Source of the DNA: Desulfacinum sp.
GTDB taxonomy: Bacteria; Desulfobacterota; Syntrophobacteria; Syntrophobacterales; DSM-9756
Direction of reading: 5' to 3'
DNA length: 50,450 nt
Assembly (NCBI GenBank): GCA_014359885.1
Contig: JACIYN010000030.1
Coordinates: 1 to 50,450 of the forward strand
The stretch's first letter is position 1; each line of letters opens with the position of its first letter. Below, in pieces: positions 33,401 to 39,798 of this stretch. Made by a program: the position numbers and the translations under genes. The notes under the pieces are model-generated. The model ran no database searches and was not told the DNA's origin. It worked only from the letters and a program-made list of their open reading frames with translations.

Positions 33401-34689
33401 TGGGACTGGGAAAGACCCTTCAGGCGCTGGCCGTCCTCCTGCATCGATCGGCCGGAGGCCCTTCCCTGGTGGTGGCCCCCACTTCCGTGTGCATGAACTG
33501 GGTGGACGAGGCCCGGCGCTTTGCGCCCACCCTCCGGGTGCACGTCTTCGGCGGCAATCATCGCGGAGCGCTGGTGGGGAGCTTGGGCGAAGGAGATCTT
33601 CTGGTGTGCAGCTACGGGCTCATGCAGCAGGAGATCGACCTCCTGAAGGACGTGGAGTGGCAGACCGTGATTCTGGACGAGGCCCAGGCCATCAAGAACG
33701 CAGCCACCAAACGGGCCCAGGCAGCCATGAAACTCCGCGGCCGTTTCAAGATGGTGACCACCGGCACCCCCCTGGAAAACCGGTTGGACGAACTGCACAG
33801 CCTCTTTCAGTTCATCAATCCGGGCCTTTTGGGATCCCGGGCCGGGTTCCGGGAGCGTTTCGTGCTTCCCATCGAAAAACACAAGGATGGGGACGCCCGA
33901 CGGCGCCTCCGGAAGCTCATCCGCCCCTTCATCCTCCGGCGCACCAAGGCGCAGGTGCTGGAAGAGCTTCCACCGAGAACGGAGATCACGCTCCAGGTGG
34001 AACTTTCTCCCCGGGAGGCCGCCTTTTACGAGGCGCTGCGACGCGATGCGCTGAACCGGCTGGAAGAGGAGCGGAAGGAACGACGGCTCAGCCATGTGCG
34101 GATCTTCGCTGAGCTCATGCGCCTTCGCCAGGCCTGCTGCCATCCCCGGCTCATCGATTCTCGCTTTACCGCCCCCAGCGCCAAGATGCGTCTCCTGGAC
34201 GGGATTCTGGAGGACCTGCTCCCCAGCGGTCACAAGGCCCTGATCTTCAGCCAGTTCGTCCAATTTTTGAAGATCATCCGCGAGCACCTGGATGCCAAGG
34301 GGATCGACTACCGCTACCTGGACGGCGGCACGCCGCCCCGGGAGAGGGAACGGGAGGTGAGAGCCTTCCAGGAAGGCCGGGGCGATCTCTTTCTCATCAG
34401 CCTCAAGGCGGGCGGGTTCGGCCTGAATCTCACGGCCGCCGACTACGTGATCCACATGGACCCGTGGTGGAACCCGGCCGTGGAGGACCAGGCGTCCAAC
34501 CGGGTGCACCGCATCGGGCAGGATCGGCCCGTGACCGTCTATCGCATGATCACCTCGGGAACCATTGAGGAGAAGGTGGTGAAGCTCCACAAAGAGAAGA
34601 AGGCCCTGGCCGACCTGGTGCTGGCCGGCACCGACACGACGGGGGTCGTCTCGGCCGAGGAGCTGTTGGCTCTCCTCCGGGAGGACTGA
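30493..34689 (+). CDS. SNF2-family DNA translocase/helicase with large N-terminal extension
   Basis: The 1398-residue product has a C-terminal Swi2/Snf2 ATPase. Motif I is DDMGLGKT (from 968), then VVAPTSVCMNW, DEAQ (1062), TGTPLENRLDEL, IFSQFVQFLKII and the motif VI region HRIGQ (1339). It closes with a typical ELLALLRED end. The first 930 residues show no domain I can name: mostly helical and Arg/Glu-rich, with one stretch at about 650-720 repeating charged residues. No SWIM zinc cysteines are seen. An ATG at 30445 with weaker spacing is an alternative start; AGGAGG lies 13 bases before the ATG at 30493. It stands alone, with no methylase or nuclease beside it. A role in transcription recycling or chromosome maintenance is inferred only from the fold. 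Confidence 0.9.
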   Translation: MSVSRQEEAHIRKRLQREYRRLRPLEKVLLHLHALVDGAISPMRLARVFREAPFHLAVQIDPKAEIQDALLRLQMAGFLERHLFTPILRVPPFFVETAARFAFQNPPPVAVDRTRYGQALKEQAQAFWTPNPVVPARRGEPDEGKVLRLLRLGLCAKDAALITTAKKECRDEGAFRRALARICNSPFDPRWFDTLDPDTQLSALEALCERAVIHLEDDRAVLDHAASAAWIKGLGPERYPRAAGVLAPRLILAGRTSEAQRLLPALKDSFLGDLLHAWIHWVQGRPEKALFKLQEEAPWKDLATAAIIPGISGIFYLLALLSRPGLAGLEDVQPSELWPLRISKNKGMGPWDAPVRALSAAVHLSRLEGEAAEKLLLIARALSNTPWGDFFFALGEFWWRGFLSAGEIERVSEIFIQAKQAGVHWLAMESAELLCRAERVTPVRSNYLAKISRKSGFRSLFESISLHEPWRRSLNGLRRIVREEAGPNAPKRLVWLVFYNGTTLDAEPRIQSRRADGTWSPGRRAALKRLREEFLAAPLDHHDERILTSLEEVRIGYRNPSLAFRQPDLTLALAGHPRLFDALRPDRRVEVTAEEPQLLVEPVPEGFRISLRPPSKGRRVAVIQESPTRYTVVSFSKKHQEIAAVIGHEGTCIPESAAEELRELLGELSRHVTVHSPFSPTDEGLQHVEADPTPHVHLLPAGGGLRGEILVKPLGEDGPHLEPGRGGEVLMAERRGERCQARRDLEAERRGAQRVAEECFAPWATAGGDLFQWSVPDPASCLEILQRLKTFQEQGLVVVAWPEGERFRIARTVSADDLQILLHGRFNWFELEGRLRVSEDQVLELQVVLEQIRRRRDRFLPIGESEYVALSRELLKQLRDLDAFAQERGKTLSVHPLGVLALKDSGTLDEHRHLDEKLRRKIRDLERAMRSTPPVPGTLKADLRDYQVEGFQWLARLSELGIGACLADDMGLGKTLQALAVLLHRSAGGPSLVVAPTSVCMNWVDEARRFAPTLRVHVFGGNHRGALVGSLGEGDLLVCSYGLMQQEIDLLKDVEWQTVILDEAQAIKNAATKRAQAAMKLRGRFKMVTTGTPLENRLDELHSLFQFINPGLLGSRAGFRERFVLPIEKHKDGDARRRLRKLIRPFILRRTKAQVLEELPPRTEITLQVELSPREAAFYEALRRDALNRLEEERKERRLSHVRIFAELMRLRQACCHPRLIDSRFTAPSAKMRLLDGILEDLLPSGHKALIFSQFVQFLKIIREHLDAKGIDYRYLDGGTPPREREREVRAFQEGRGDLFLISLKAGGFGLNLTAADYVIHMDPWWNPAVEDQASNRVHRIGQDRPVTVYRMITSGTIEEKVVKLHKEKKALADLVLAGTDTTGVVSAEELLALLRED

Positions 34690-34786
34690 CCGAAGGAGCG
34701 GGCAACACGCGCACGAACCATCCGTTTTTTGAAACATGACACTCTACGTTCACCACAGCGATGGAGAAACCCAAGGCTCAATATGA

Positions 34787-34820
34787 AAGAGAACCGCGAA
34801 TGAACGCGAATAGACGCAAA
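34787..34820. repeat. 34-base dispersed repeat, copy 2 (inverted copy at 7512-7545)
   Basis: Exact reverse complement of 7512-7545 over 34 bases, with internal units CGCGAATGAA, CGCGAATAGA and CGCAAA. Both copies lie in intergenic DNA. Confidence 0.85.
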
Positions 34821-35013
34821 TCTTCTTAGTTGTAGAAACCGCGAAGGCTGCAATGAGGGTGCCCGGCAATGCAAGGGGCGCGCAGCGACTCATGGAGAAT
34901 GGCATATTGCGGCGTTCCGACAAATGCCCTTGCTCCGGCCCGTTCTTTCATCCATGCGGGGTGGCGTAGCACGCCATGATCGTTAGTTGGACGATTCTTT
35001 ATCATGAACAAGT

Positions 35014-35046
35014 CCTGTAGGGGCGGGCGTAAAGCCCGCCTCTACA
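35014..35046. repeat. Palindromic repeat, GTAGGGGCGGGC type
   Basis: GTAGGGGCGGGC GTAAA GCCCGCCTCTAC (35017-35045) forms a 12-bp stem with one G-T position. It is closely related to 21395-21420. Confidence 0.75.
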
Positions 35047-35066
35047 AAAAGACACGGACCCCTTGG

Positions 35067-35095
35067 GTAGGGGCGGGGTTTATCCCCGCCCGCTA
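35067..35095. repeat. Palindromic repeat, GTAGGGGCGGGG type
   Basis: GGGGCGGGG TTTAT CCCCGCCC forms the core; the outer GTA pairs imperfectly with the downstream GCTA. It lies 21 bases after the previous element, as 21443 follows 21395. Confidence 0.7.
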
Positions 35096-35159
35096 ATCCC
35101 GCGGTGTAAGAGACACCCGAAGAAAAATCGCTCCACACAGGTGGGAATCAAGGAGACCC

Positions 35160-35783
35160 ATGATCCAAGAGCCCGTATTGGAAATCTTTACCGATTACGT
35201 GTGACCCTGGTGCTACTTCAGTGCCGGGAGCATTGAGAGGCTGCGCCGCGAATACCCGTTGCGAATCCGGTGGGTCGCTTTCCCTCTAAGGCCGGACACG
35301 CCGGATGAAGGCACCCCCATGGCCGCGATCCTGGAAGAAAGGGGCTTGGACCCGGCCGTGGTCCAGGCCAATCTGGAGCGTGCGGCTGCTTCCTGCGGGG
35401 TTCCCTTCGGGAAACGCACCCACACCTACAACAGCCGACGGGCCAACGAACTGGGAAAGTGGGCGGAACTCAAGGGAAAGCGGGACGCCTTTGATGCGGC
35501 GGTGTTCCGCGCCTTTTTCGTGGAACGAAAGAATATCGCCCTGGAAGAGGTGCTGCGGGAGATCGCCGCCGAGGCGGGCCTGGACCCCGAAGAAGCCGCA
35601 GACGTCCTGAAAAAGGGAACCTTTCGGGACGCCGTGCTCCAGGACTGGGACTACAGCGCCCGGTGCGGCATCGTGGCCGCCCCCACCTACCGCATGGGAA
35701 CGCACCGGCTGGTGGGAGCCCACCCCTACGAACGGCTGGCCGCCTTCGTGGAAAAGGCGGGCTGCCGCAAGCGCAGTCCCTAG
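35160..35783 (+). CDS. DsbA/FrnE-like thiol oxidoreductase with UPWC active site (probable selenoprotein)
   Basis: Translated from the ATG at 35160 (AAGGAG five bases upstream), the product is 207 residues if the in-frame TGA at 35202-35204 is read as selenocysteine. The sequence around it is EIFTDYV-Sec-PWCYFSAGSI. Family members have CPWC here, so Sec15 replaces the first catalytic cysteine and Cys18 is the resolving one. The DsbA fold follows: RIRWVAFPLRPDTP, a helical insert (50-165) and the cis-proline strand GIVAAPTYRMG (Pro175). There is no signal peptide, so it should act in the cytoplasm like FrnE-type enzymes. A conventional caller would begin it at TTG 35259 and lose the active site. 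A nonsense mutation is the alternative but would have to hit exactly the catalytic codon. No sel genes are in the window. Confidence 0.85.
35205..35228 (+). promoter_or_regulatory. Hairpin directly after the TGA codon, candidate bacterial SECIS
   Basis: CCC pairs with GGG, then after one bulged T GGTGCT pairs with AGTGCC (two G-U pairs), leaving a five-base ACTTC loop: nine pairs in all. It begins one base after the TGA. Bacterial SECIS elements sit just downstream of the UGA inside the coding region, but the loop here is closer to the UGA and lacks the usual early G, so the true element may be a different fold of the next 40 bases. Confidence 0.4.
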
Positions 35784-35994
35784 AAACCGCCTCCAATCTC
35801 GATTCCCAGGGCAGGTGTTGGGCCCTGAGAAGACCTGAAATGGGAAGCGGACCACCCAGGCCCTTCCGGCCCCTGGAGTTCCCCGGAACCCAATTACAGC
35901 CCTTACGTTACACAGTTGCAATAGGGGGGTCACAGCAGGCGACCGAATATGGTATTAGAAACGCATCGCCAACCCCAGGTGGAAAGGATGTGCC

Positions 35995-36456
35995 ATGGTG
36001 AAGCCACCCCCCCATGCCCCCCAAAAGAGTCTGAAGGTCGCCGTTCCCGTCCGCTTCGGCGATACCGACCCCTACGGAGTCGTCTATTTCGCATCTTACT
36101 TCCGCTACTGCCATCACGGAATCGAGGAACTGCTGCGCCACGTGGGCTGCCCTCCCCATGAATACTTCCGAAACCCGGAAAGGGGCTTCGGGCTTCCCAT
36201 CGTGGGAGCTTCCTGCGACTTTCTGAGACCCGTCCGCTACGGCGACCAGCTCACCCTCTTCGTCTCCGTGCTGCGGCTGGGCGCCCGATCCGTCACTTTC
36301 GGGTTTCATTTCTATCTCGAAGGAAGCCCCGAATGCGTGGGCCGGGGCCAGGCATCCATGACGGCTATTGACAGAACCTGGCGTTCCTGCCAACTTCCCG
36401 AGGAGCTTCGAAGCGGGCTGGAACCTTACCTGGCGTCCGAGGCCGTTGACAGGTGA
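35995..36456 (+). CDS. Acyl-CoA thioesterase, hotdog fold (YbgC/4HBT family)
   Basis: These enzymes hydrolyse acyl- or aroyl-CoA thioesters. The 153-residue product carries VRFGDTDPYGVVYFASYFRY, with the catalytic Asp23 (or Asp25) and Gly28 of the 4-hydroxybenzoyl-CoA thioesterase family, followed by the long central helix and the CDFLRPVRYGDQL strand. Length fits one hotdog domain. The substrate is not predictable. The start is the ATG at 35995 with an AAGGA site. The preceding 210 bases hold no clear gene. It leads the plus-strand run with the HcyS-type gene 74 bases downstream. Confidence 0.88.
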   Translation: MVKPPPHAPQKSLKVAVPVRFGDTDPYGVVYFASYFRYCHHGIEELLRHVGCPPHEYFRNPERGFGLPIVGASCDFLRPVRYGDQLTLFVSVLRLGARSVTFGFHFYLEGSPECVGRGQASMTAIDRTWRSCQLPEELRSGLEPYLASEAVDR

Positions 36457-36530
36457 ACAGCCGGAAGTTATGAAGCCTAGTGTTTTGGTGGGAAATAGCA
36501 GATTCTCCAGCACGCGGGACGGGAAGGACC

Positions 36531-37691
36531 ATGGCCGAAGTGAAAAAAACCTACGAAGAGATCAACGAGCGGATCCGCAAGGGCCAGGCCGTGGTGGTGA
36601 CGGCCGAGGAGATGACCCGGATCGTGAAGAAGATGGGCCCCCGTAAGGCGGCCAAGGAAGTGGACGTGGTCACCACGGGAACGTTCGCACCCATGTGTTC
36701 GTCGGGAGTCTTCATCAATTTCGGTCACACCAAGCCCCCCATCAAGGCGGCCAGGGTGTGGCTGAACGACGTTCCCGCCTATGCGGGCCTGGCGGCCGTG
36801 GACGTCTATCTGGGAGCCACCGAGCCCACCTTCGACGATCCGCTCAACAAGGTGCATCCGGGCACCTTCGAATACGGCGGCGGGCACGTGATCCACGACC
36901 TGGTGGCGCGCAAGCCCATTCGGCTGCGGGCGGAAGCCTACGGGACGGACTGTTATCCCAACAAGCGGGTGGAGATGACGGTCACTTTGGACGATCTGCC
37001 CTACGCGGTGCTGTGCAACCCGCGAAACGCCTACCAGAACTACAATTGCGCGGTAAATCTCTCCAAAAAGACCATCTACACCTACATGGGCACCCTGAAA
37101 CCCAGCCTGGGCAACGCCAACTATTCCACGTCCGGGGAGCTGAGCCCCCTGCTGAACGATCCCTACTACCGGACGCTGGGGCTGGGAACGCGCATCTTTC
37201 TCGGCGGAGCCCAGGGGTACGTGGTTTGGCACGGCAGTCAGCACAACCCCAATGCTCCGCGCCTTCCCAACGGCGTGCCGCGCATGCCCGCCGGTACCCT
37301 CATGGTGTTGGGGGATCTCAAGGAAATGGATCCGCGGTGGCTCCTGGGAGTAAGCATCCAGGGATACGGCTGCTCGTTGGCCGTGGGCATCGGGGTTCCC
37401 ATCCCCGTTCTGGACGAGGAAATGGCCGCCTTCACGGGCGTTTCCGATGCGGAGATCGTCACCCAGGTCAAAGACTACAGCTTCACCCAGTCCGAGCCGC
37501 TGGCGGAGGTCAACTACGAGGAGCTGCGCTCGGGAACCATCCGGGTGGGGGAAAAGGACGTGCCCACCGTGCCCCTTTCCAGCGTGGTGAGGGCCCGGGA
37601 GATCGCCGGGATTCTCAAGACGTGGATCGAGGAAGGACGCTTTGAATTGGGAGTTCCCCAAAAGCTGCTGCCTTCGCCGACCCGGCCGTAG
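36531..37691 (+). CDS. L-aspartate semialdehyde sulfurtransferase-like protein (HcyS / COG1900, DUF39)
   Basis: This family (MA1821 in Methanosarcina) makes homocysteine by reductive sulfur insertion into aspartate semialdehyde in anaerobes lacking the usual route. The 386-residue product contains KEVDVVTTGTFAPMCSSGVF, GTDCYPNKRVEMTVTL and CNPRNAYQNYNCAVNLS, which hold the conserved cysteines, then ARLNDV-like core strands and GGAQGYVVWHGSQHNP. No CBS or ferredoxin domain is fused, and no NIL-ferredoxin partner (MA1822-like) is adjacent. The ATG at 36531 has a GGAAGGA site; the frame opens at 36480. Its neighbour larE also moves sulfur. The exact reaction here is inferred from the family. Confidence 0.88.
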   Translation: MAEVKKTYEEINERIRKGQAVVVTAEEMTRIVKKMGPRKAAKEVDVVTTGTFAPMCSSGVFINFGHTKPPIKAARVWLNDVPAYAGLAAVDVYLGATEPTFDDPLNKVHPGTFEYGGGHVIHDLVARKPIRLRAEAYGTDCYPNKRVEMTVTLDDLPYAVLCNPRNAYQNYNCAVNLSKKTIYTYMGTLKPSLGNANYSTSGELSPLLNDPYYRTLGLGTRIFLGGAQGYVVWHGSQHNPNAPRLPNGVPRMPAGTLMVLGDLKEMDPRWLLGVSIQGYGCSLAVGIGVPIPVLDEEMAAFTGVSDAEIVTQVKDYSFTQSEPLAEVNYEELRSGTIRVGEKDVPTVPLSSVVRAREIAGILKTWIEEGRFELGVPQKLLPSPTRP

Positions 37692-37711
37692 GGAGCGGCG
37701 CAGGGGACCCT

Positions 37712-38500
37712 ATGGATCGGATGAAGAACAACCCTGAGATGAAAAAACTGGGGGCCGTCATGGCCCCTTTCCATTCTGTGGCCGTGGCCTATTCGGGTGG
37801 CGTGGACAGCACCTTGTTGGTCCACCTGCTCCAGCGCGTCCTGGGCGTCCGGGTTCGGGCCTGCCTGGCCCGCACCCCCTTCTTGCACGCCCGGGAAGAG
37901 AAGGCCGCCCGCGCCCTGGCCCAACGCTTGGGGTTTGACTTGACCGTAGTGGACGTGGACCTCTGGGCCCTGCCCGCCGTCAAGGCCAACCCCCGGGACC
38001 GATGCTACCATTGCAAGAAGGCGATCCTGGGGAGCCTTCGGAGCGCGTCGGGGCCCGTGGACGCCTTTTTGGACGGATCCCACGCCGGGGATCTCAAGGA
38101 AGAGCGGCCGGGCCGAAGGGCCCTGGAGGAACGGGGGGTGATCAGCCCCTTTGCCCAGGCCGGCTGGACCAAGGCCCACATCCGCGAAACAGCCCGCAAG
38201 TTGGGGCTTCCCAACTGGGACAAGCCGTCCCAGTCCTGCCTGGCCACCCGGGTCCCCCATGGAACGCCCCTGGATCCCGGTATCCTGGCGAGAATCGAAA
38301 GGGCCGAAGAAACGCTTTGGGACTTGGGATGCAGGCAGGTGCGCGTGCGATGGCACGGGGGCGCCGCCCGCATTCAGGCAGCCCCGCAGGACCTCATCCT
38401 GCTCACCGGGCGGGAAATGAAAACCGAGGTACCGGAAGAATTCGCGCGACTGGGCTTTTCGGGCGTGTCCGTCGATCCGATCCCCTACGAAAGCCCTTAA
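37712..38500 (+). CDS. larE: ATP-dependent sulfur transferase LarE
   Basis: LarE converts two carboxylates of pyridinium dicarboxylate to thiocarboxylates for the nickel-pincer nucleotide cofactor. The 262-residue product has the PP-loop SGGVDST (about 28-34), Arg/Cys-rich RDRCYHCKK (Cys98, Cys101) and QSCLATR (Cys176). Lactobacillus LarE sacrifices only Cys176. Homologues with the three-cysteine set bind a [4Fe-4S] cluster and can turn over; this one has all three. The gene is 20 bases after the HcyS-type gene. No larB, larC or larA is in the window, so the cofactor role cannot be confirmed by context. Confidence 0.92.
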   Translation: MDRMKNNPEMKKLGAVMAPFHSVAVAYSGGVDSTLLVHLLQRVLGVRVRACLARTPFLHAREEKAARALAQRLGFDLTVVDVDLWALPAVKANPRDRCYHCKKAILGSLRSASGPVDAFLDGSHAGDLKEERPGRRALEERGVISPFAQAGWTKAHIRETARKLGLPNWDKPSQSCLATRVPHGTPLDPGILARIERAEETLWDLGCRQVRVRWHGGAARIQAAPQDLILLTGREMKTEVPEEFARLGFSGVSVDPIPYESP

Positions 38501-38808
38501 CGGTCCCGGCGGGACGCGCCACCCGGCATGGATGAAAAACGAATCCGGAAACATTTTCTCTGGGAGCCGCCTTGCCGACGATCCGAATCGCAGCCAAGGC
38601 CGCTCCCACAAGGCGCCGAAAGCGCTAGTCTTTCACGCCAAGTCCCATCACGGGGAGCCCGTGACAACCAAGGATGAAACGCACCTTTGAAAAGCAGGTC
38701 GCTGTAGGGGCGAATGATTATTCGCCCCTACAGGCCGCGCGCACGAACGGAACGAGGTCGCGTTTCATACAAGAGGAAACGATCCTTACTGTTTTGAGCG
38801 GAAAGAAG
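38501..38808. other. Intergenic region with repeat copy B
   Basis: About 308 bases between larE and the PP-loop gene. A third of it is the 96-base repeat; the rest shows no gene or promoter I can support. A frame from 38674 runs through the repeat into the next gene and is judged artificial. Confidence 0.6.
38665..38760 (+). repeat. About 96-base dispersed repeat with palindrome, copy B
   Basis: Aligns base by base with 28613-28710 with roughly a dozen changes. The palindrome CTGTAGGGGCGAAT...ATTCGCCCCTACAG (38702-38733) is intact except for a changed base at its centre, so the change keeps the stem. Confidence 0.85.
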
Positions 38809-39798
38809 ATGAAAGGAAGAAAAGCCAAAGGCATCGGCCTTCTTTCGGGAGGCCTGGACAGCATCCTGGCCGTCAAGGTTCTCCAGGAACAGGACCTGGA
38901 GCTTCTGGGCGTGACGTTCGTCACCCCGTTTTTCGGGCCCGAACCGGGCCTCAAGGCGGGTCGCCTCGCGGGCATTCCCGTCCGGGCCGTGGACATCGGA
39001 GCGGTGCACCTGGAGATGCTCAAGAACCCCCGCTACGGCTACGGGTCCAACATGAACCCGTGCATCGACTGCCACGGCCTCATGTTGCGGGAGGCGGCCC
39101 GAATTCTGGAAGAGGAGAACGCGGACTTTCTCTTTACCGGAGAGGTGCTGGGCCAGCGGCCCATGAGCCAGAGGCGGGACGCGCTGAATTCCGTGGAGAA
39201 GCTTTCGGGCCTTTCCGGGCGTATCCTTCGGCCCTTGAGCGCCAAGCTGCTGGAGCCCACCCTGGTGGAGCGGGAAGGGCTGGTGGACCGGGAAAAGCTC
39301 CTGGACATCCACGGTCGGGGGCGAAAGCGGCAGATGGAGCTGGCCGCCCGGTACGGCATCAAGGATTATCCCCAGCCGGGCGGAGGCTGCATGTTGACCA
39401 AGGAAGGGTTCAGCCGAAAGCTACGGGAACTGCTCACCACCCTGCCGGAAGCCGGGGTGCGGGAAGTGGAGCTTCTCAAGTGCGGCCGGCACTTCCGCCT
39501 GCCGGGCGGATCCATCCTGAGCCTGGGCCGATCCAAGGGGGACAACGACCGCCTGCTTCGCCTGGCTTCCGACCGGGATGCGGTCCTCAAGGTGCCCTCC
39601 CACCCCGGCCCGGTGGGGATCCTCTTCGGGGGCGAGGGAATCCAGAGGGATTTACAGATGGCCGCCCGTATCGTCACGGCCTACAGCGACGTGGGCGACG
39701 GCGAAAAGGTGGAGGTCCTGTGGCGCAGGGGAGGCCAGGAGGCGAGGCTTACGGTAGTCAATGCGGGCCGGGAAAGCTTCGCCCACTACCTTATCTAG
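38809..39798 (+). CDS. PP-loop ATPase related to tRNA thiouridylases (MnmA/ThiI-like), with DUF814-like C-terminus
   Basis: The 329-residue product has the pyrophosphatase loop LLSGGLDSIL (13-18) and Cys85/Cys88 in NPCIDCHGLMLREA, the hallmark of the thiouridylase-like group. Its C-terminal 100 residues contain CGRHFRLPGG and LSLGRSKGDNDRL, resembling the DUF814/NFACT-R module. The likely activity is ATP-dependent sulfur insertion into a tRNA base, but the target is unknown. The start at 38809 is chosen because earlier codons lie in repeat DNA; its ribosome-binding site is weak. Its stop overlaps the convergent nth stop by eight bases. Confidence 0.85.
   Translation: MKGRKAKGIGLLSGGLDSILAVKVLQEQDLELLGVTFVTPFFGPEPGLKAGRLAGIPVRAVDIGAVHLEMLKNPRYGYGSNMNPCIDCHGLMLREAARILEEENADFLFTGEVLGQRPMSQRRDALNSVEKLSGLSGRILRPLSAKLLEPTLVEREGLVDREKLLDIHGRGRKRQMELAARYGIKDYPQPGGGCMLTKEGFSRKLRELLTTLPEAGVREVELLKCGRHFRLPGGSILSLGRSKGDNDRLLRLASDRDAVLKVPSHPGPVGILFGGEGIQRDLQMAARIVTAYSDVGDGEKVEVLWRRGGQEARLTVVNAGRESFAHYLI

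Larger units (their letters stand above)
34690..35159. other. Gene-free repeat island upstream of the selenoprotein-like gene
   Basis: About 470 bases without a credible gene. It contains the 34-base repeat (34787-34820) and two GTAGGGGCG palindromes (35014-35046, 35067-35095). The remainder shows nothing recognisable, and no strong promoter for the next gene. Confidence 0.65.

Noticed and set aside
35202..35204. TGA as an inactivating nonsense mutation (pseudogene)
   Set aside because: Not fully excluded, but it falls exactly on the nucleophilic Cys codon, the rest of the frame is intact over 190 codons, and a good ribosome-binding site is retained.
35259..35783. Short oxidoreductase starting at TTG 35259 as the true gene
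   Set aside because: It would lack the first strand and the catalytic motif of the fold, while the upstream segment in the same frame continues the family sequence through a single TGA.
38674..38808. N-terminal extension of the PP-loop protein
   Set aside because: It is encoded by the 96-base dispersed repeat, whose other copy is non-coding.
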